Shown: in pieces, positions 28,999-38,325 of the stretch | Layout: every line of letters begins with the position of its first letter | How positions within the stretch are numbered: position 1 is the stretch's first letter | NCBI RefSeq assembly: GCF_008386565.1 | Contig: NZ_VUKA01000015.1 | Coordinates: 1-64,000, forward strand | Length of the DNA: 64,000 bases | Direction of reading: 5' to 3' | Source: Teichococcus oryzae | Lineage (GTDB): Bacteria > Pseudomonadota > Alphaproteobacteria > Acetobacterales > Acetobacteraceae | Made by a program: the position numbers and the translations under genes | The notes under the pieces: model-generated | The model's database searches: none | What the model saw: the letters and a program-made list of their open reading frames with translations, nothing else | Told to the model about the DNA's origin: nothing

Positions 28999-30341
28999 CA
29001 GGATTCCTGCAGCGCAATGGCGTGGAAGAAGCTGCCGCTGGCCCGGCCGCGCCGGCCGCCGGCCGGACCCAGAACCGCGCCCTGCGCGTCCCGCAACTCG
29101 GCCAGGGGCGGATCGGTGCCGGGATCGCTGACGCTGGCGTAATGGAACTCGTGGCCGCGCAGCACCTGGCCGGCATGGCCCAGGGGGCCATCGGCCAGCA
29201 GCCGCGCCTCGCGATAGCCGAGATTCATGCGCCGCCGGGCGAAGCTGGTGGCATGGCCGAGCAGCCCGGCCATGGCGTGCCGCTCGCCCCCAGCATCCTC
29301 CAGCCCCTGGCCCAGCACCATGAAGCCGCCGCACTCGCCATGCACCGGGCGGGTTTCCGCGAAGCTTCGGAGGCCTGCGCGGAAGCGGGCCGCCGCCGCC
29401 AGCCGCCCGGCATGCAACTCGGGATAGCCGCCGGGAAGCCAGCAGGAATCGCAATCATCCGGCGGCGCTTCGTCGGCCAGGGGTGAGAAGGTGCGGATCT
29501 CCGCCCCAGCGCCGCGCCAGCCGGCGAGCAGGTGCGGGTACAGAAAGGAAAAGGCGGCATCCTCGGCCACGGCGACGCGCTGCCCTGGCGGCGGCAGGGC
29601 GGGGCGGGCCGCCGCCCCTGGCACGGCGCCGCCCGCCGCCGCCTGGATGGCGTCGAGGTCGAGATGCGCCTCCGCCAGCGCCGCCAGCCGTTCCAGCAGG
29701 GCGGGCAGGGTGCCCAGCTCGCGCGCCTGCACCAGGCCGAGGTGACGCTCCGGCAGGGCGATGGTGGCGTCACGCGGCAGGGCACCCCAGACCGGCAGGC
29801 CCAGCGCGGCGATGGCATCGGCCGCGCCGCGCCGGTGCCGCTCGCTGCCGACGCGGTTGAGCACCACGCCCGCGACGCGCACCGCCGGATGGTGGGCGGC
29901 GAAGCCCCGGGCGATGGCGGCGGCCGATTGCGCTTGGCCCGAGATGTCGAGCAGCAGCAGCACCGGCCAGCCGAAGCGGGCGGCCAGATCGGCGGCGCTG
30001 CCTTGCCGCCCGGCTTCCGGCCCCGCGCCGTCGAACAGGCCCATGGCCGATTCCACCAGCAGCAGCTCGCAGCCGGCCGCCGCCGTTGCGGCCGTGGCGC
30101 CGAGCAGGCCGGGCGGCATGGCCCAGCTGTCCAGGTTGGGGCTGGGGCGGCCGATGGCGGCGGAATGGAAGGCGGGGTCGATGTAGTCCGGCCCTGATTT
30201 CGCGGCGCCCACCGCCACGCCGCGCCGCCGCAGCGCCGCCAGCAGCGCCAGCATCAGCGTGCTCTTGCCGCTGCCGGAGCGGGCGGCGCCGATCACCAGC
30301 CCTCGGGCGGCCATTGGCGGGAAGGGGGAAGCGAGGCTCAT
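28998..30341 (-). CDS. cobB: hydrogenobyrinic/cobyrinic acid a,c-diamide synthase
   Basis: 447 residues. An N-terminal dethiobiotin-synthetase-like ATPase has P-loop A-R-S-G-S-G-K-S-T near residue 20 and S-G-P-D-Y-I-D-P-A-F-H. The C-terminal class-I amidotransferase has L-P-G-G-Y-P-E-L, the nucleophile cysteine in H-G-E-C-G-G-F, and a later G-H-E-F-H-Y. It amidates the a and c side chains using glutamine and ATP. First gene of a cobB-cobT-cobS run on the minus strand; about 250 bases separate it from a divergent gene, and no riboswitch was recognised there. Confidence 0.95.
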   Translation of the reverse strand: MSLASPFPPMAARGLVIGAARSGSGKSTLMLALLAALRRRGVAVGAAKSGPDYIDPAFHSAAIGRPSPNLDSWAMPPGLLGATAATAAAGCELLLVESAMGLFDGAGPEAGRQGSAADLAARFGWPVLLLLDISGQAQSAAAIARGFAAHHPAVRVAGVVLNRVGSERHRRGAADAIAALGLPVWGALPRDATIALPERHLGLVQARELGTLPALLERLAALAEAHLDLDAIQAAAGGAVPGAAARPALPPPGQRVAVAEDAAFSFLYPHLLAGWRGAGAEIRTFSPLADEAPPDDCDSCWLPGGYPELHAGRLAAAARFRAGLRSFAETRPVHGECGGFMVLGQGLEDAGGERHAMAGLLGHATSFARRRMNLGYREARLLADGPLGHAGQVLRGHEFHYASVSDPGTDPPLAELRDAQGAVLGPAGGRRGRASGSFFHAIALQES

Positions 30342-30589
30342 GCGCCGCGGATAGCATGTTTCGGCCCCGCCGCGCAGGCGCCCGCCATCTGCAGATGACG
30401 CCTCAGCAATCCTGCATAACGGGTTGATTTATTGCGTGGCAGAATCGCGCAAACCCTGATGTCTTGCTTGCTCTGGCAGGGCACGGCGCGGTATTTACAG
30501 CCACCGGCCGGGCAGCACCTGCCGCCCGGGCCTCGCACCGCCGGCTGCGCCCCGGTTGCCAGCCATTCACGATTGGAGAAGAGAAGGGC

Positions 30590-31156
30590 ATGGTCCAGCG
30601 CCACCTTCCGCAGACGCACCCCGCCCGGCCATCCACCCCGCTGCTGCGCCGCGTCCTGGCCGGCCTGCTGGCGGTGGGCACGCTGTGCGCCTCCTCCGGC
30701 GCCATGGCGGCGCCGTTCCGCTGCGCCGATGAGGAAGCGCAGCGCATGTTCGAGATTTCGGCGCTGAAAACGGAGCTGATGGTGGTCGCCACCACCTGTC
30801 AGGCCGATCAGCCCTACAACAACTTCATCCGCCGCTACCAGTCGCAGCTCGCCAGCAACGACCTAGCGGTGATCCGGCACTTCACCGGGCGCGACCGCCG
30901 CGCCGGGCAGCGCGCCAACGACACCTTCATCACCAACCTGGCCAATGCGCGCGCGCAGGAAGCCAACCGCATCGGCGCGGATTTCTGCGCCCGCAACGCC
31001 GCCCTGTTCAAGGAGGTGATGGCGCTGCCTTCCGCCGCCGAACTGGCCCCCTACGCCGCCGCCAAGGACCTGATCCCGGCTTCCGTCGGCATCTGCGCCG
31101 GCAGCAGCCAGCCCGCCGCGGCCCCGGCACGCTCCACCCGGAGAGCTTCACGCTGA
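30590..31156 (+). CDS. secreted hypothetical protein
   Basis: About 188 residues from ATG 30590 with a GGAGAAGAG/AAGGG ribosome region. A basic start, a hydrophobic core and a G-A-M-A-A-P-F cleavage site indicate a Sec signal peptide of about 40 residues. The mature part has C-A-D-E-E-A, T-T-C-Q and D-F-C-A-R-N segments, giving several cysteines, and is mainly helical in character. No family is recognised. The stop overlaps the start of the next lipoprotein gene, so the two form a small envelope unit inserted between cobalamin genes. Confidence 0.7.
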   Translation: MVQRHLPQTHPARPSTPLLRRVLAGLLAVGTLCASSGAMAAPFRCADEEAQRMFEISALKTELMVVATTCQADQPYNNFIRRYQSQLASNDLAVIRHFTGRDRRAGQRANDTFITNLANARAQEANRIGADFCARNAALFKEVMALPSAAELAPYAAAKDLIPASVGICAGSSQPAAAPARSTRRASR

Positions 31157-31728
31157 TGATGTCCGCTTTCCGCCGCGCCGGCCTGTGGCTGGCGCTGCTC
31201 GCGCCGGCCGCGCTGGCCGCCTGCGCCAAGAACGATGCGCCGCTGAGCCAGTCCGCCCGCCCGGTCTATGCCGCCGACATGATGGGGGCGGCCAAGTCCT
31301 GCACCGTGGCGGACAATCCCCGCCTGGTGGACGCGCAGCAGACCGAGGTGCCGATGACCCTCGGCAATGATGGCGGTTGGTGCGGCCTCCGCGTGTCCCG
31401 CCCCGGGCCGGAGCCGTTCGATGCCGGGCTGCTGACCAGCCGCGCCGCGCATGGCCGCGTGCGGGTGCAGGCCGTCGGCGACTGGACCCGCATCGACTAC
31501 ATCCCCGATCCCGGCTTCGTGGGCGAGGACAGCTTCGTGGTGCGGCTGTTGCCCGGCTCCACCTCGGTGCGGGTCAATGCCAAGGTCGAGGGCGGGGCGC
31601 AGCCGGCCACGGCCGCCGCGGTGCCTGCCGTCGCGCAGCCCGCCCGCCCGGTGGTAACGCCGGCCGCCAACTCGGCGAAGCCGGTGACCACTCCCGCCAA
31701 GGCGGCCCCGGCGCGCCGGGGCCGCTGA
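31156..31728 (+). CDS. lipoprotein with an Ig-like/cadherin-like domain
   Basis: 190 residues. The hydrophobic leader ends with A-L-A-A-C, a lipobox, so it is probably anchored to a membrane. The central part ends in the I-P-D-P-G-F-V-G-E-D-S-F-V-V signature seen in bacterial Ig-like/cadherin-like repeats. The C-terminal 50 residues are an alanine/proline/valine-rich low-complexity tail ending in basic residues. It starts on the last base of the preceding gene's stop codon. Function unknown. Confidence 0.75.
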   Translation: MMSAFRRAGLWLALLAPAALAACAKNDAPLSQSARPVYAADMMGAAKSCTVADNPRLVDAQQTEVPMTLGNDGGWCGLRVSRPGPEPFDAGLLTSRAAHGRVRVQAVGDWTRIDYIPDPGFVGEDSFVVRLLPGSTSVRVNAKVEGGAQPATAAAVPAVAQPARPVVTPAANSAKPVTTPAKAAPARRGR

Positions 31729-31744
31729 ACGGGTCCGGGCGGGT

Positions 31745-32587
31745 TCAGCCCAGCCCGGCCTCCGGTCCGCCCGGCTGGCCGGGGGAATCGGCCATTGGCC
31801 GCTGCGCCAGGGCGGCCGCCGTGGCGACGACGCCGCCAATGACCACGATGGCGGGCGCGGCCAGGCCCGCCCGCCGCACAGCATCGACGATGTTCCCGAG
31901 CGTCGAGACCACCTTGCGCTGCCGCGGGGTGGTCGCCTCGGCCACCGCCGCCGCCGGCGTGCCGGGCGGCAGGCCGCCGCGCAGCAGCGCCGCCGCCACC
32001 TCCGGCAGCCGCCGCATGGCCATGTAAAGCACGAGGGGCTGGCCGAGTCGCGCCAGTGCCGCCCAGTCCAGCGCATCCTCCGCCCCCGCCGCGGCATGGC
32101 CGGTGGCCAGCACCACGGCCTGGTTGACGCCGCGCTGCGTGGCCGGGATGCCGGCGGCGGCCAGTCCAGCCAGCCCGGCCGTCAGCCCCGGGACGATGCG
32201 GCAGGGTATGCCGGCATCGGCCAGCGCCAGCGCTTCCTCCGCGCCACGCCCGAACACGAAGGGATCGCCCCCCTTCAGCCGCACCACCCGGCGGCCGAGG
32301 CGAGCTTCGCGGATCAGCGCGGCGATGATGTCCGCCTGCCGGGCCGAGGGGCGGCCGCCGCGCTTGCCCATGAACAGCCGTGTCGCGGATTCGGGCGCGA
32401 GGGCCAGGATGCGGGGGTCCACCAGATCGTCATGCACCAGGGCCTCGGCCTGGGCGATCGCCGCCACGGCATCCAGCGTCAGCTGCCCCGGATCGCCAGG
32501 CCCGGCGCCGACCAGCCAAACATGGCCCGGTGGCAGCACGGGCGGGCGGTGGCCCAGCAGCGCCTCCAGCATCACCAGCCGGTTCAC
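31745..32587 (-). CDS. cobA: uroporphyrinogen-III C-methyltransferase
   Basis: 280 residues from GTG 32587. SUMT signatures are V-G-A-G-P-G-D-P-G-Q-L-T at residue 26, the R-L-K-G-G-D-P-F-V-F-G-R-G block, and P-G-L-T-A-G. It methylates uroporphyrinogen III at C2 and C7 to precorrin-2, the committed step to the corrin ring. There is no fused CysG-type dehydrogenase domain. It is divergent from cbiD with about 50 bases between the starts. Confidence 0.95.
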   Translation of the reverse strand: MNRLVMLEALLGHRPPVLPPGHVWLVGAGPGDPGQLTLDAVAAIAQAEALVHDDLVDPRILALAPESATRLFMGKRGGRPSARQADIIAALIREARLGRRVVRLKGGDPFVFGRGAEEALALADAGIPCRIVPGLTAGLAGLAAAGIPATQRGVNQAVVLATGHAAAGAEDALDWAALARLGQPLVLYMAMRRLPEVAAALLRGGLPPGTPAAAVAEATTPRQRKVVSTLGNIVDAVRRAGLAAPAIVVIGGVVATAAALAQRPMADSPGQPGGPEAGLG

Positions 32588-32637
32588 CGCGCGGCTCCCG
32601 CATGACAGGCGGGGCGAGGGGGGATAATGCTCGCCGG

Positions 32638-33726
32638 GTGCAAGACCAGGATCGCCCGCTGCGCCGTGGCTGGACCACCGGGGCCTGTGCCGCGGCGGCG
32701 GCCAAGGCAGCCTATGCCGCGCTGCGCGGCGGCGCCTTCCCGGACCCGGTGCGGATCACCCTGCCGCGCGGCGAGCAGCCGGCCTTCGCCCTGGCGGAGC
32801 ACGCCCTGCTGCCAGGTGGCGGGGCCATGGCGGCGGTGGTGAAGGATGCGGGGGACGACCCGGACGTGACGCATGGCGCGCTGATCCGCGCCACGGTGCG
32901 GCGGCTGCCGCCGGGCAGCGGCGTGGTGTTCGCCGCTGGCGAGGGCGTCGGCACCGTGACGCTGCCAGGCCTGCCGCTGCCGGTGGGCGAGCCCGCCATC
33001 AACCCCGCGCCGCGCGCCATGATCCGCGCCGCCCTGGCCGAGATCGCCAGTGAGGGCATCACGGGGGCGGAGGCCGATGCGCATGTCGAGATCAGCATCC
33101 CCGGCGGCGCCCGCATCGCCGAGCGGACCATGAACCCCCGGCTGGGCATCCTGGGCGGGCTGTCGGTGCTCGGCACCACAGGGGTGGTGGTGCCGTATTC
33201 CTGCGCCGCCTGGATCCATTCCATCCATCGCGGCATCGACGTGGCCCGTGCCCTCGGGCTGGATCACCTGGCCGGCGCCACAGGCAGCACCAGCGAGGCG
33301 GCGATCCGGCAACTGGACAACCTGCCGGAACAGGCCTTGATCGACATGGGCGATTTCGTCGGCGGCATGCTGAAATACCTGCGCGCCCATCCCGTGCCGC
33401 GCGTCACCGTGGCGGGCGGCCTGGCCAAGCTGACCAAGCTGGCGCAGGGGCGGCTGGACCTGCATTCGCGGCGCGGCACGGTGGACCTGGAAGCCCTTGC
33501 CGCCCTGGCGCGGGAGGCGGGGGCGGACGCGGCCCTTGCCGCGCGGATCGCCGCCGCCAACACCGCGCTGGAAGCCTTCACCCTGGCGCAGGGGCAGGGC
33601 ATCGCCCTGCCGGCGGCGGTGGCGGCGCGGGCGCGGGAGGTGGCGCGGCAGGTGGTGGCCGGCACCGGCATCGCCGTCGATGTGGCGCTGTTCGGGCGAG
33701 ACGGCGCCTTGCTGGCGCGCGCCTGA
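32638..33726 (+). CDS. cbiD: CbiD, precorrin-5 (C1)-methyltransferase
   Basis: About 362 residues from GTG 32638; ATG 32602 is in frame. The N-terminal R-R-G-W-T-T-G-A-C-A-A-A-A-A-K-A block is diagnostic, followed by I-N-P-A-P-R and the conserved R-T-M-N-P-R-L-G-I-L-G-G region. G-D-F-V-G-G-M-L-K-Y comes later. CbiD methylates C1 with loss of the C20 fragment in the cobalt-early pathway. Here every other ring gene is of the cobalt-late (CobG/CobN) type and no cobF is seen, so it probably does the CobF job on precorrin-5. Confidence 0.94.
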   Translation: MQDQDRPLRRGWTTGACAAAAAKAAYAALRGGAFPDPVRITLPRGEQPAFALAEHALLPGGGAMAAVVKDAGDDPDVTHGALIRATVRRLPPGSGVVFAAGEGVGTVTLPGLPLPVGEPAINPAPRAMIRAALAEIASEGITGAEADAHVEISIPGGARIAERTMNPRLGILGGLSVLGTTGVVVPYSCAAWIHSIHRGIDVARALGLDHLAGATGSTSEAAIRQLDNLPEQALIDMGDFVGGMLKYLRAHPVPRVTVAGGLAKLTKLAQGRLDLHSRRGTVDLEALAALAREAGADAALAARIAAANTALEAFTLAQGQGIALPAAVAARAREVARQVVAGTGIAVDVALFGRDGALLARA

Positions 33727-33782
33727 GCTAAACACGCCTGAGCCGAAGGGGCGGGCGGCGGTTGCCGCCGGTTCGGGCCCGC

Positions 33783-34532
33783 TCACCGGAAGCGCCGCCG
33801 GTAATCCGTGCTGTACAGCGCGCTGTCGCGGAAATCCCCCGGCTCCAGCGCGCGGCCCACCAGGATCACCGCCATCCGTTCCGCCGGCTCGGCGGCCAGC
33901 TTCGCCTCGATGTCGCCCAGCGTGCCGCGGAGGATGCGCTGGTCCGGCCAGGAAGCGCGCACCACGATGGCCACCGGGCAATCCGCGCCATGCAGCGGGC
34001 GCAGCGCCCCCACGATGCCCGGCAGGGCGTGGATGGCGAGGTGGATGGCCAGGGTCGCGCCGGTGGCGCCGAAGGCATCCAGCGTTTCGCCCGGCGGCAT
34101 GGGGGAGGCGCGGCCGGAAACCCGCGTCAGCACCACGCTCTGCGCCAGGGCCGGCACCGTCAGCTCCCGCCCCAGCGCGGCGGCGGCGGCGGCGAAGGCC
34201 GGCACGCCTGGCGTCATGCTCCACGGGATGCCCAGCCGGTCGAGGCGCCGCGCCTGCTCGGCCACCGCCGACCAGACGGAAAGATCCCCCGAATGCAGCC
34301 GCGCCACATCCTGGCCGGCCGCGTGGGCGCGGCGGAACTCCGCCTCGATGGCGTCGAGGTCGAGGAAAGCGGTGTCCACCTTGCGCGCATCGGGCGGGCA
34401 GTGTCGCAGCATTTCCGGCGGCACGATGGAGCCGGCGTAAAGGCAGACCGGGCAGGCGGCCAGCAGGTCGCGCCCGCGCAGGGTGAGCAGGTCCGGCGCG
34501 CCGGGGCCGGCGCCGATGAAGTGGACGGTCAT
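33783..34532 (-). CDS. cobM: precorrin-4 C11-methyltransferase
   Basis: About 249 residues, canonical tetrapyrrole-methylase fold. The opening [16 protein letters not shown] and Y-A-G-S-I-V-P blocks, then H-S-G-D-L-S-V-W-S, distinguish CobM/CbiF. It adds the C11 methyl to make precorrin-5. The start overlaps the cobL stop by four bases (ATGA). Confidence 0.95.
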   Translation of the reverse strand: MTVHFIGAGPGAPDLLTLRGRDLLAACPVCLYAGSIVPPEMLRHCPPDARKVDTAFLDLDAIEAEFRRAHAAGQDVARLHSGDLSVWSAVAEQARRLDRLGIPWSMTPGVPAFAAAAAALGRELTVPALAQSVVLTRVSGRASPMPPGETLDAFGATGATLAIHLAIHALPGIVGALRPLHGADCPVAIVVRASWPDQRILRGTLGDIEAKLAAEPAERMAVILVGRALEPGDFRDSALYSTDYRRRFR

Positions 34533-36115
34533 GCGTTCCGCTCCGTGGCCAGGGCGCAGGTGACGCCGGGGCCGTCGATGCGCGGCAGCACCAGGGCGCC
34601 GCCGCCGGCCAGGGCGCAGCCTTCCGCCACGGAAGCGATGCCGGTGGCCTCCAGCGCCGCCGCCGAACGGGTGGGGCAATGGCCTTGCGCCGCCAGGATG
34701 GCCTCTCGCGCGGCGAAGGCCAGGGGCAGGCCGAGCGCCGAGGCCGCTTCCGCCAGCGCTGGCACATCGCGGCGGAACCCGGGGGCGAGCAACCGGGTGA
34801 CGCGGTGGCCGGACAGCGCCTCCGCGCCGCGCACCAGGGCTACGATGTCGGCGGCGGCGGCGGCAGGGCGGGCGCCGATTCCGGCCACCGCCGCCGGGCG
34901 CGGATCGGCGGGTTTCTGCACGGCATACTGGGTCACGGTCATCAGCGGGCGGTAGCCATGCAGGGTGCCGACGGAATCCAGCCTTTCCACGCCGATCCGC
35001 GTCAGGCTGCCGCCCCAGCGCCGATGCGCCGCGATCAGCACCGCCTCGGTTTCCAGCGTCACGGCGTTGGCCACCAGCCGCCCGCCGGGGCGCAGCGCGG
35101 CCCAGGCCGCTTCCAGCACGCCGGGATGGCTGGCGCCGCCGCCGAGAAACACCGCATCGGGGGTGGGTAGGCCGTCGAAGCCGACCGGCGCCGCCGCCTC
35201 GATGACCCGCAGCGCCGGCACGCCGAGGGCCAGGGCGTTGCGCGCGGCCTGCGCGGCGCGGTCCGCGCGCGGCTCCAGCCCGATGGCACGCAGAGAAGGG
35301 TGGCGCAGCATCCATTCAATGGCCACGGAGCCGGAGCCGCAGCCGACATCCCACAGCAACTCCCCTTGCCGCGGTGCCAGGGCCGAGAGCGTCACCGCCC
35401 GCACCTCGCGCTTGGTGATCTGGCCATCCTGTTCGAACAAGGCTTCCGGCAGGCCGGGAGCCAGGGGCAGGATGCGGGCCTCCGGCCCGGCCACCACCTC
35501 GATGCCCAGCAGGTTCAGCGGACCGGCTTCCAGTGCGAAGGTGTCGGCGGTGGCGCTGCGCTGGCGCTCGCGCGGGCCGCCCAGCGCTTCCAGCAGGTGC
35601 AGGCGGGACGGGCCGAAGCCATGGCACGTCAGCAGCGCGGCGAGGGCGGCGGGCGTTCCGGCATCGGCCGACAGGGCCAGGATGCGGGCGCCGGGCTGCA
35701 GCAGCGGCAGCACCGGCTCCAGCGGGCGGCCGCAGAAGGAAAGGGTGGCGCAATCCTGCGCGGCCCATCCCAGCCGGGCACGGGCCAGGGCGAAGGCGGA
35801 AGGCGCCGGGATGCACAGGAACTCGCCTGGCGGCACCTGCCTCGCCAGGGTGGCGCCGACGCCGAAGCAGAACGGGTCGCCCGAGGCCAGCGCAACCGTG
35901 GGCCGGCCGCGCCGCGCCAGCAGCGCCGGGTAGCCATCGGCCATCGGGCTGGGCCAGGGATGCGGCTCGCCCCGGATCAGCGGCGCCGCGAGGGCCAGGT
36001 GGCGCCGGCCCCCGAACACCGCTTCGGCCTGGCGCAGCAGCGTGGCGGCGGCGGGGGAAAGGCCCTCGACGCCATCCTCACCGATGCCCAGGATGAACAG
36101 CCATGGATCGGTCAT
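34529..36115 (-). CDS. cobL: CobL-CobE fusion: precorrin-6B C5,15-methyltransferase with C-terminal CobE domain
   Basis: 528 residues, about 120 longer than ordinary CobL. The N-terminal third is the CbiE-type methylase ([11 protein letters not shown] near residue 8, S-G-D-P-F-C-F-G). The middle is the CbiT-type class I methyltransferase ([12 protein letters not shown], then F-L-G-G-G-A-S-H). From about residue 409 a separate domain starts with A-V-A-G-I-G-A-R and ends with G-V-T-C-A-L-A. This is the pattern of CobE / the C-terminal part of CbiG, with the T-G-I-A-S-V-A-E core. The fused enzyme would methylate C5 and C15 and decarboxylate precorrin-6B. CobE's role is unclear; a corrin-intermediate-binding or methylase-assisting role has been proposed. 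ATG is 11 bases from the divergent cobK start. Confidence 0.93.
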   Translation of the reverse strand: MTDPWLFILGIGEDGVEGLSPAAATLLRQAEAVFGGRRHLALAAPLIRGEPHPWPSPMADGYPALLARRGRPTVALASGDPFCFGVGATLARQVPPGEFLCIPAPSAFALARARLGWAAQDCATLSFCGRPLEPVLPLLQPGARILALSADAGTPAALAALLTCHGFGPSRLHLLEALGGPRERQRSATADTFALEAGPLNLLGIEVVAGPEARILPLAPGLPEALFEQDGQITKREVRAVTLSALAPRQGELLWDVGCGSGSVAIEWMLRHPSLRAIGLEPRADRAAQAARNALALGVPALRVIEAAAPVGFDGLPTPDAVFLGGGASHPGVLEAAWAALRPGGRLVANAVTLETEAVLIAAHRRWGGSLTRIGVERLDSVGTLHGYRPLMTVTQYAVQKPADPRPAAVAGIGARPAAAAADIVALVRGAEALSGHRVTRLLAPGFRRDVPALAEAASALGLPLAFAAREAILAAQGHCPTRSAAALEATGIASVAEGCALAGGGALVLPRIDGPGVTCALATERNA

Positions 36116-36126
36116 CGCGGGGAGTT

Positions 36127-36879
36127 ATGCGGGTTCTGCTGCTGGGGGGAACAACGGAAGGCTCGGCCCTGGCCCGCGCCCTCGGCGGGGATGCGCGCTT
36201 CCAGGCGACCCTGTCCCTGGCCGGCGCCACCAGCACGCCGCGGGCGCAGCCCCTGCCGACGCGGATCGGCGGCTTCGGCGGCGTGGCCGGGCTGGCGGCG
36301 TATCTGCGGGCGGAGCGCGTGGATGCGCTGGTCGACGCCACCCATCCCTTCGCCGCGCAGATGACCCGCAACGCCGCCGCCGCCGCCGCCCTTGCCGGCA
36401 CGAGGCTGCTGCGGCTGGACCGCTCGCCCTGGCCGGTGCAACCCGGCGACCGGGAGGTGGACAGCATGGCGGACGCCGCCGCCGCGCTGGGGAAGGCGCC
36501 GCGCCGCGTTTTCCTGGCGGTGGGCCGCAAGGAACTGCCGCCCTTCCGGGACATGGCGCCGCAGCACCACTACCTGATCCGCTCCGTTGACCCGCCGCCG
36601 CCCGAATTGCTGCCGCCAGGCGCCATCGTGCTTTCCGCCACCGGTCCCTTCGGCCTGGAGGCGGAGCGCGCCCTGCTGCGCGCCCATCGCATCGAGGCGC
36701 TGGTGGCCAAGAATTCCGGTGGCGCGGCGACCGGTGCCAAGCTGGACGCGGCGCGGGAAAGCGGCGCGGCGGTGATCCTGCTGCGCCGCCCGCCGCCGCT
36801 GGCGGGGCTGCGTACCGTGCCGGATGTCGCGGCGGCGCTGGGCTGGCTTCATGCGCTGGCCGCCGAGCGGGGGGTGTAG
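36127..36879 (+). CDS. cobK: precorrin-6A reductase
   Basis: About 250 residues from ATG 36127, behind GGGGAG; an in-frame ATG 36103 lies inside the divergent gene. N-terminal L-L-L-G-G-T-T-E-G-S near residue 4, D-A-T-H-P-F-A near 70, and later A-K-N-S-G-G-A-A-T-G-A-K-L are the CobK/CbiJ signatures. It reduces precorrin-6A with NADPH. Its end overlaps the convergent cobJ by 31 bases. Confidence 0.94.
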   Translation: MRVLLLGGTTEGSALARALGGDARFQATLSLAGATSTPRAQPLPTRIGGFGGVAGLAAYLRAERVDALVDATHPFAAQMTRNAAAAAALAGTRLLRLDRSPWPVQPGDREVDSMADAAAALGKAPRRVFLAVGRKELPPFRDMAPQHHYLIRSVDPPPPELLPPGAIVLSATGPFGLEAERALLRAHRIEALVAKNSGGAATGAKLDAARESGAAVILLRRPPPLAGLRTVPDVAAALGWLHALAAERGV

Positions 36880-37592
36880 AGGAACCGCCCGGCCATCCGC
36901 GTGGCCGCGCTGCCCACCAGCACCAGGGTCCGCATGTCGGCCAGGGCCGGATTGGCCTCCGCCAGCGGCCTGAGCACCATGCGCTCCTCGGGGCGGGAGA
37001 TGGCGGTGGCGAAGGCCACCGGCACGGTGCCCGGCAGGTGCTCCCGCAGCAGGGCGAAGGCGCGGCCGAGCTGCCAGGGCCGGGCGCGCGAGATCGGGTT
37101 GTAGAGCGCCAGCACGAAGCCGGCCTCGGCGGCCAGGCGCAGCCGCTTTTCGACCAATTCCCAGGGCTTCAGATTGTCCGACAGGGAGATGGCGCAGAAA
37201 TCATGCCCGAGCGGCGCGCCGAGCCGGGCGGCGGCGGCGAACATGGCGGAAATGCCTGGCAGCACCTGGATGTCCAGGTCGCGCCAGGGGGCGGGGCCGT
37301 GCTCCACCGCCTCGAACACCGCCGCCGCCATGGCGAAGACGCCGGGATCGCCGGAGGACACCACCGCGACGCGGGCGCCGGTTTCCGCCAGTTCCAGGGC
37401 ATGGCGGGCACGGTCCAGCTCCTCCCGGTTGTCGGTGGGATGGACGCGCTGCTCCGTCCGCGCCGCGACCCGCGCCACATAGGGGCCGTAGCCGAGGATG
37501 TCGGTGGCCTCGGCCAGCGCCGCCTCCGCTTCCGGTGTGCGCAGCGAGGCCGCGCCGGGACCGAGACCAATGATGCGGAGCCAGCCGCTCAT
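36849..37592 (-). CDS. cobJ: precorrin-3B C17-methyltransferase
   Basis: About 247 residues. The start R-I-I-G-L-G-P-G-A and D-I-L-G-Y-G-P-Y are typical, followed by S-S-G-D-P-G-V-F-A-M and L-Y-N-P-I-S-R-A-R-P. It methylates C17 and drives ring contraction to precorrin-4. Last gene of the riboswitch-controlled operon; ATGA overlap with cobI. Confidence 0.95.
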   Translation of the reverse strand: MSGWLRIIGLGPGAASLRTPEAEAALAEATDILGYGPYVARVAARTEQRVHPTDNREELDRARHALELAETGARVAVVSSGDPGVFAMAAAVFEAVEHGPAPWRDLDIQVLPGISAMFAAAARLGAPLGHDFCAISLSDNLKPWELVEKRLRLAAEAGFVLALYNPISRARPWQLGRAFALLREHLPGTVPVAFATAISRPEERMVLRPLAEANPALADMRTLVLVGSAATRMAGRFLYTPRSAASA

Positions 37593-38314
37593 CGCGTGCC
37601 CTGCCGTCCAGGGATCAGCACCAGCGCGAAATAGGGCGCGGGGGTGGTGTCGCGCTCCGCCAGCGGCAGGATGCGCTCGCCCTCCATGCAGCCGCGCTCG
37701 GCATAGATGGCGCGCCCCGTCAGGCCCAGCTCGTCCAGCACGGCGCGCAGCTTGGGCAGGTTGCGGCCAAGCTTCATCACCACCGCGGCGTCGCAGCGGC
37801 GCAGCGCCCCGGCCAGTTCCTCCGCCGGCAGGGTGGCGGGCAGCACGGACAGGATGTCGTCGCCATGCACCATCGGCGAGGCCGCGCGGGACCAGCAGCC
37901 GGACATGGCGGTGATGCCGGGCGTCACCGCCACGGGGTGCGCGCCGCGCAGCCGGTCGAACAGATACATGGCCGAGCCGTAAAGGAACGGATCGCCCTCG
38001 CACAGCAGCGCCACGTCGCGGCTCGCGCGCAGATGCGCGGCGATGGCGGCGGCGCTTTCGTCGTAGAAGGCGGTCATGGCGGCCGGGTAGCGGGGGTCAT
38101 CCACCGGCAGGTCGGTGGTGTAGGGATATTCGAAGCGCAGCTCCTCCGCCGCCGGGTTCAGGTGCGGCGCGGCGATGGAGCGGGCATGGCCCGCGCGGCC
38201 GCGCCTGGCGAAGCAGGCGAAGACCGGCGCGGCGGCCATGATGCGCGCGGCCCGCAGCGTCACCAGCTCCGGATCGCCCGGGCCGACGCCCAGGATGTGC
38301 AGCGTGCCTGTCAT
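37589..38314 (-). CDS. cobI: precorrin-2 C20-methyltransferase
   Basis: About 241 residues from ATG 38314. Signatures: G-V-G-P-G-D-P-E-L-V-T-L at the N-terminus, C-E-G-D-P-F-L-Y-G-S, and the T-P-G-I-T-A-M-S-G block. It adds the C20 methyl to precorrin-2. ATG 38329 in frame would overlap the cobH stop by four bases like its neighbours, but its ribosome site would touch the start codon, so the choice is open. Confidence 0.94.
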   Translation of the reverse strand: MTGTLHILGVGPGDPELVTLRAARIMAAAPVFACFARRGRAGHARSIAAPHLNPAAEELRFEYPYTTDLPVDDPRYPAAMTAFYDESAAAIAAHLRASRDVALLCEGDPFLYGSAMYLFDRLRGAHPVAVTPGITAMSGCWSRAASPMVHGDDILSVLPATLPAEELAGALRRCDAAVVMKLGRNLPKLRAVLDELGLTGRAIYAERGCMEGERILPLAERDTTPAPYFALVLIPGRQGTR

Positions 38315-38325
38315 GTTCCCCGGGA

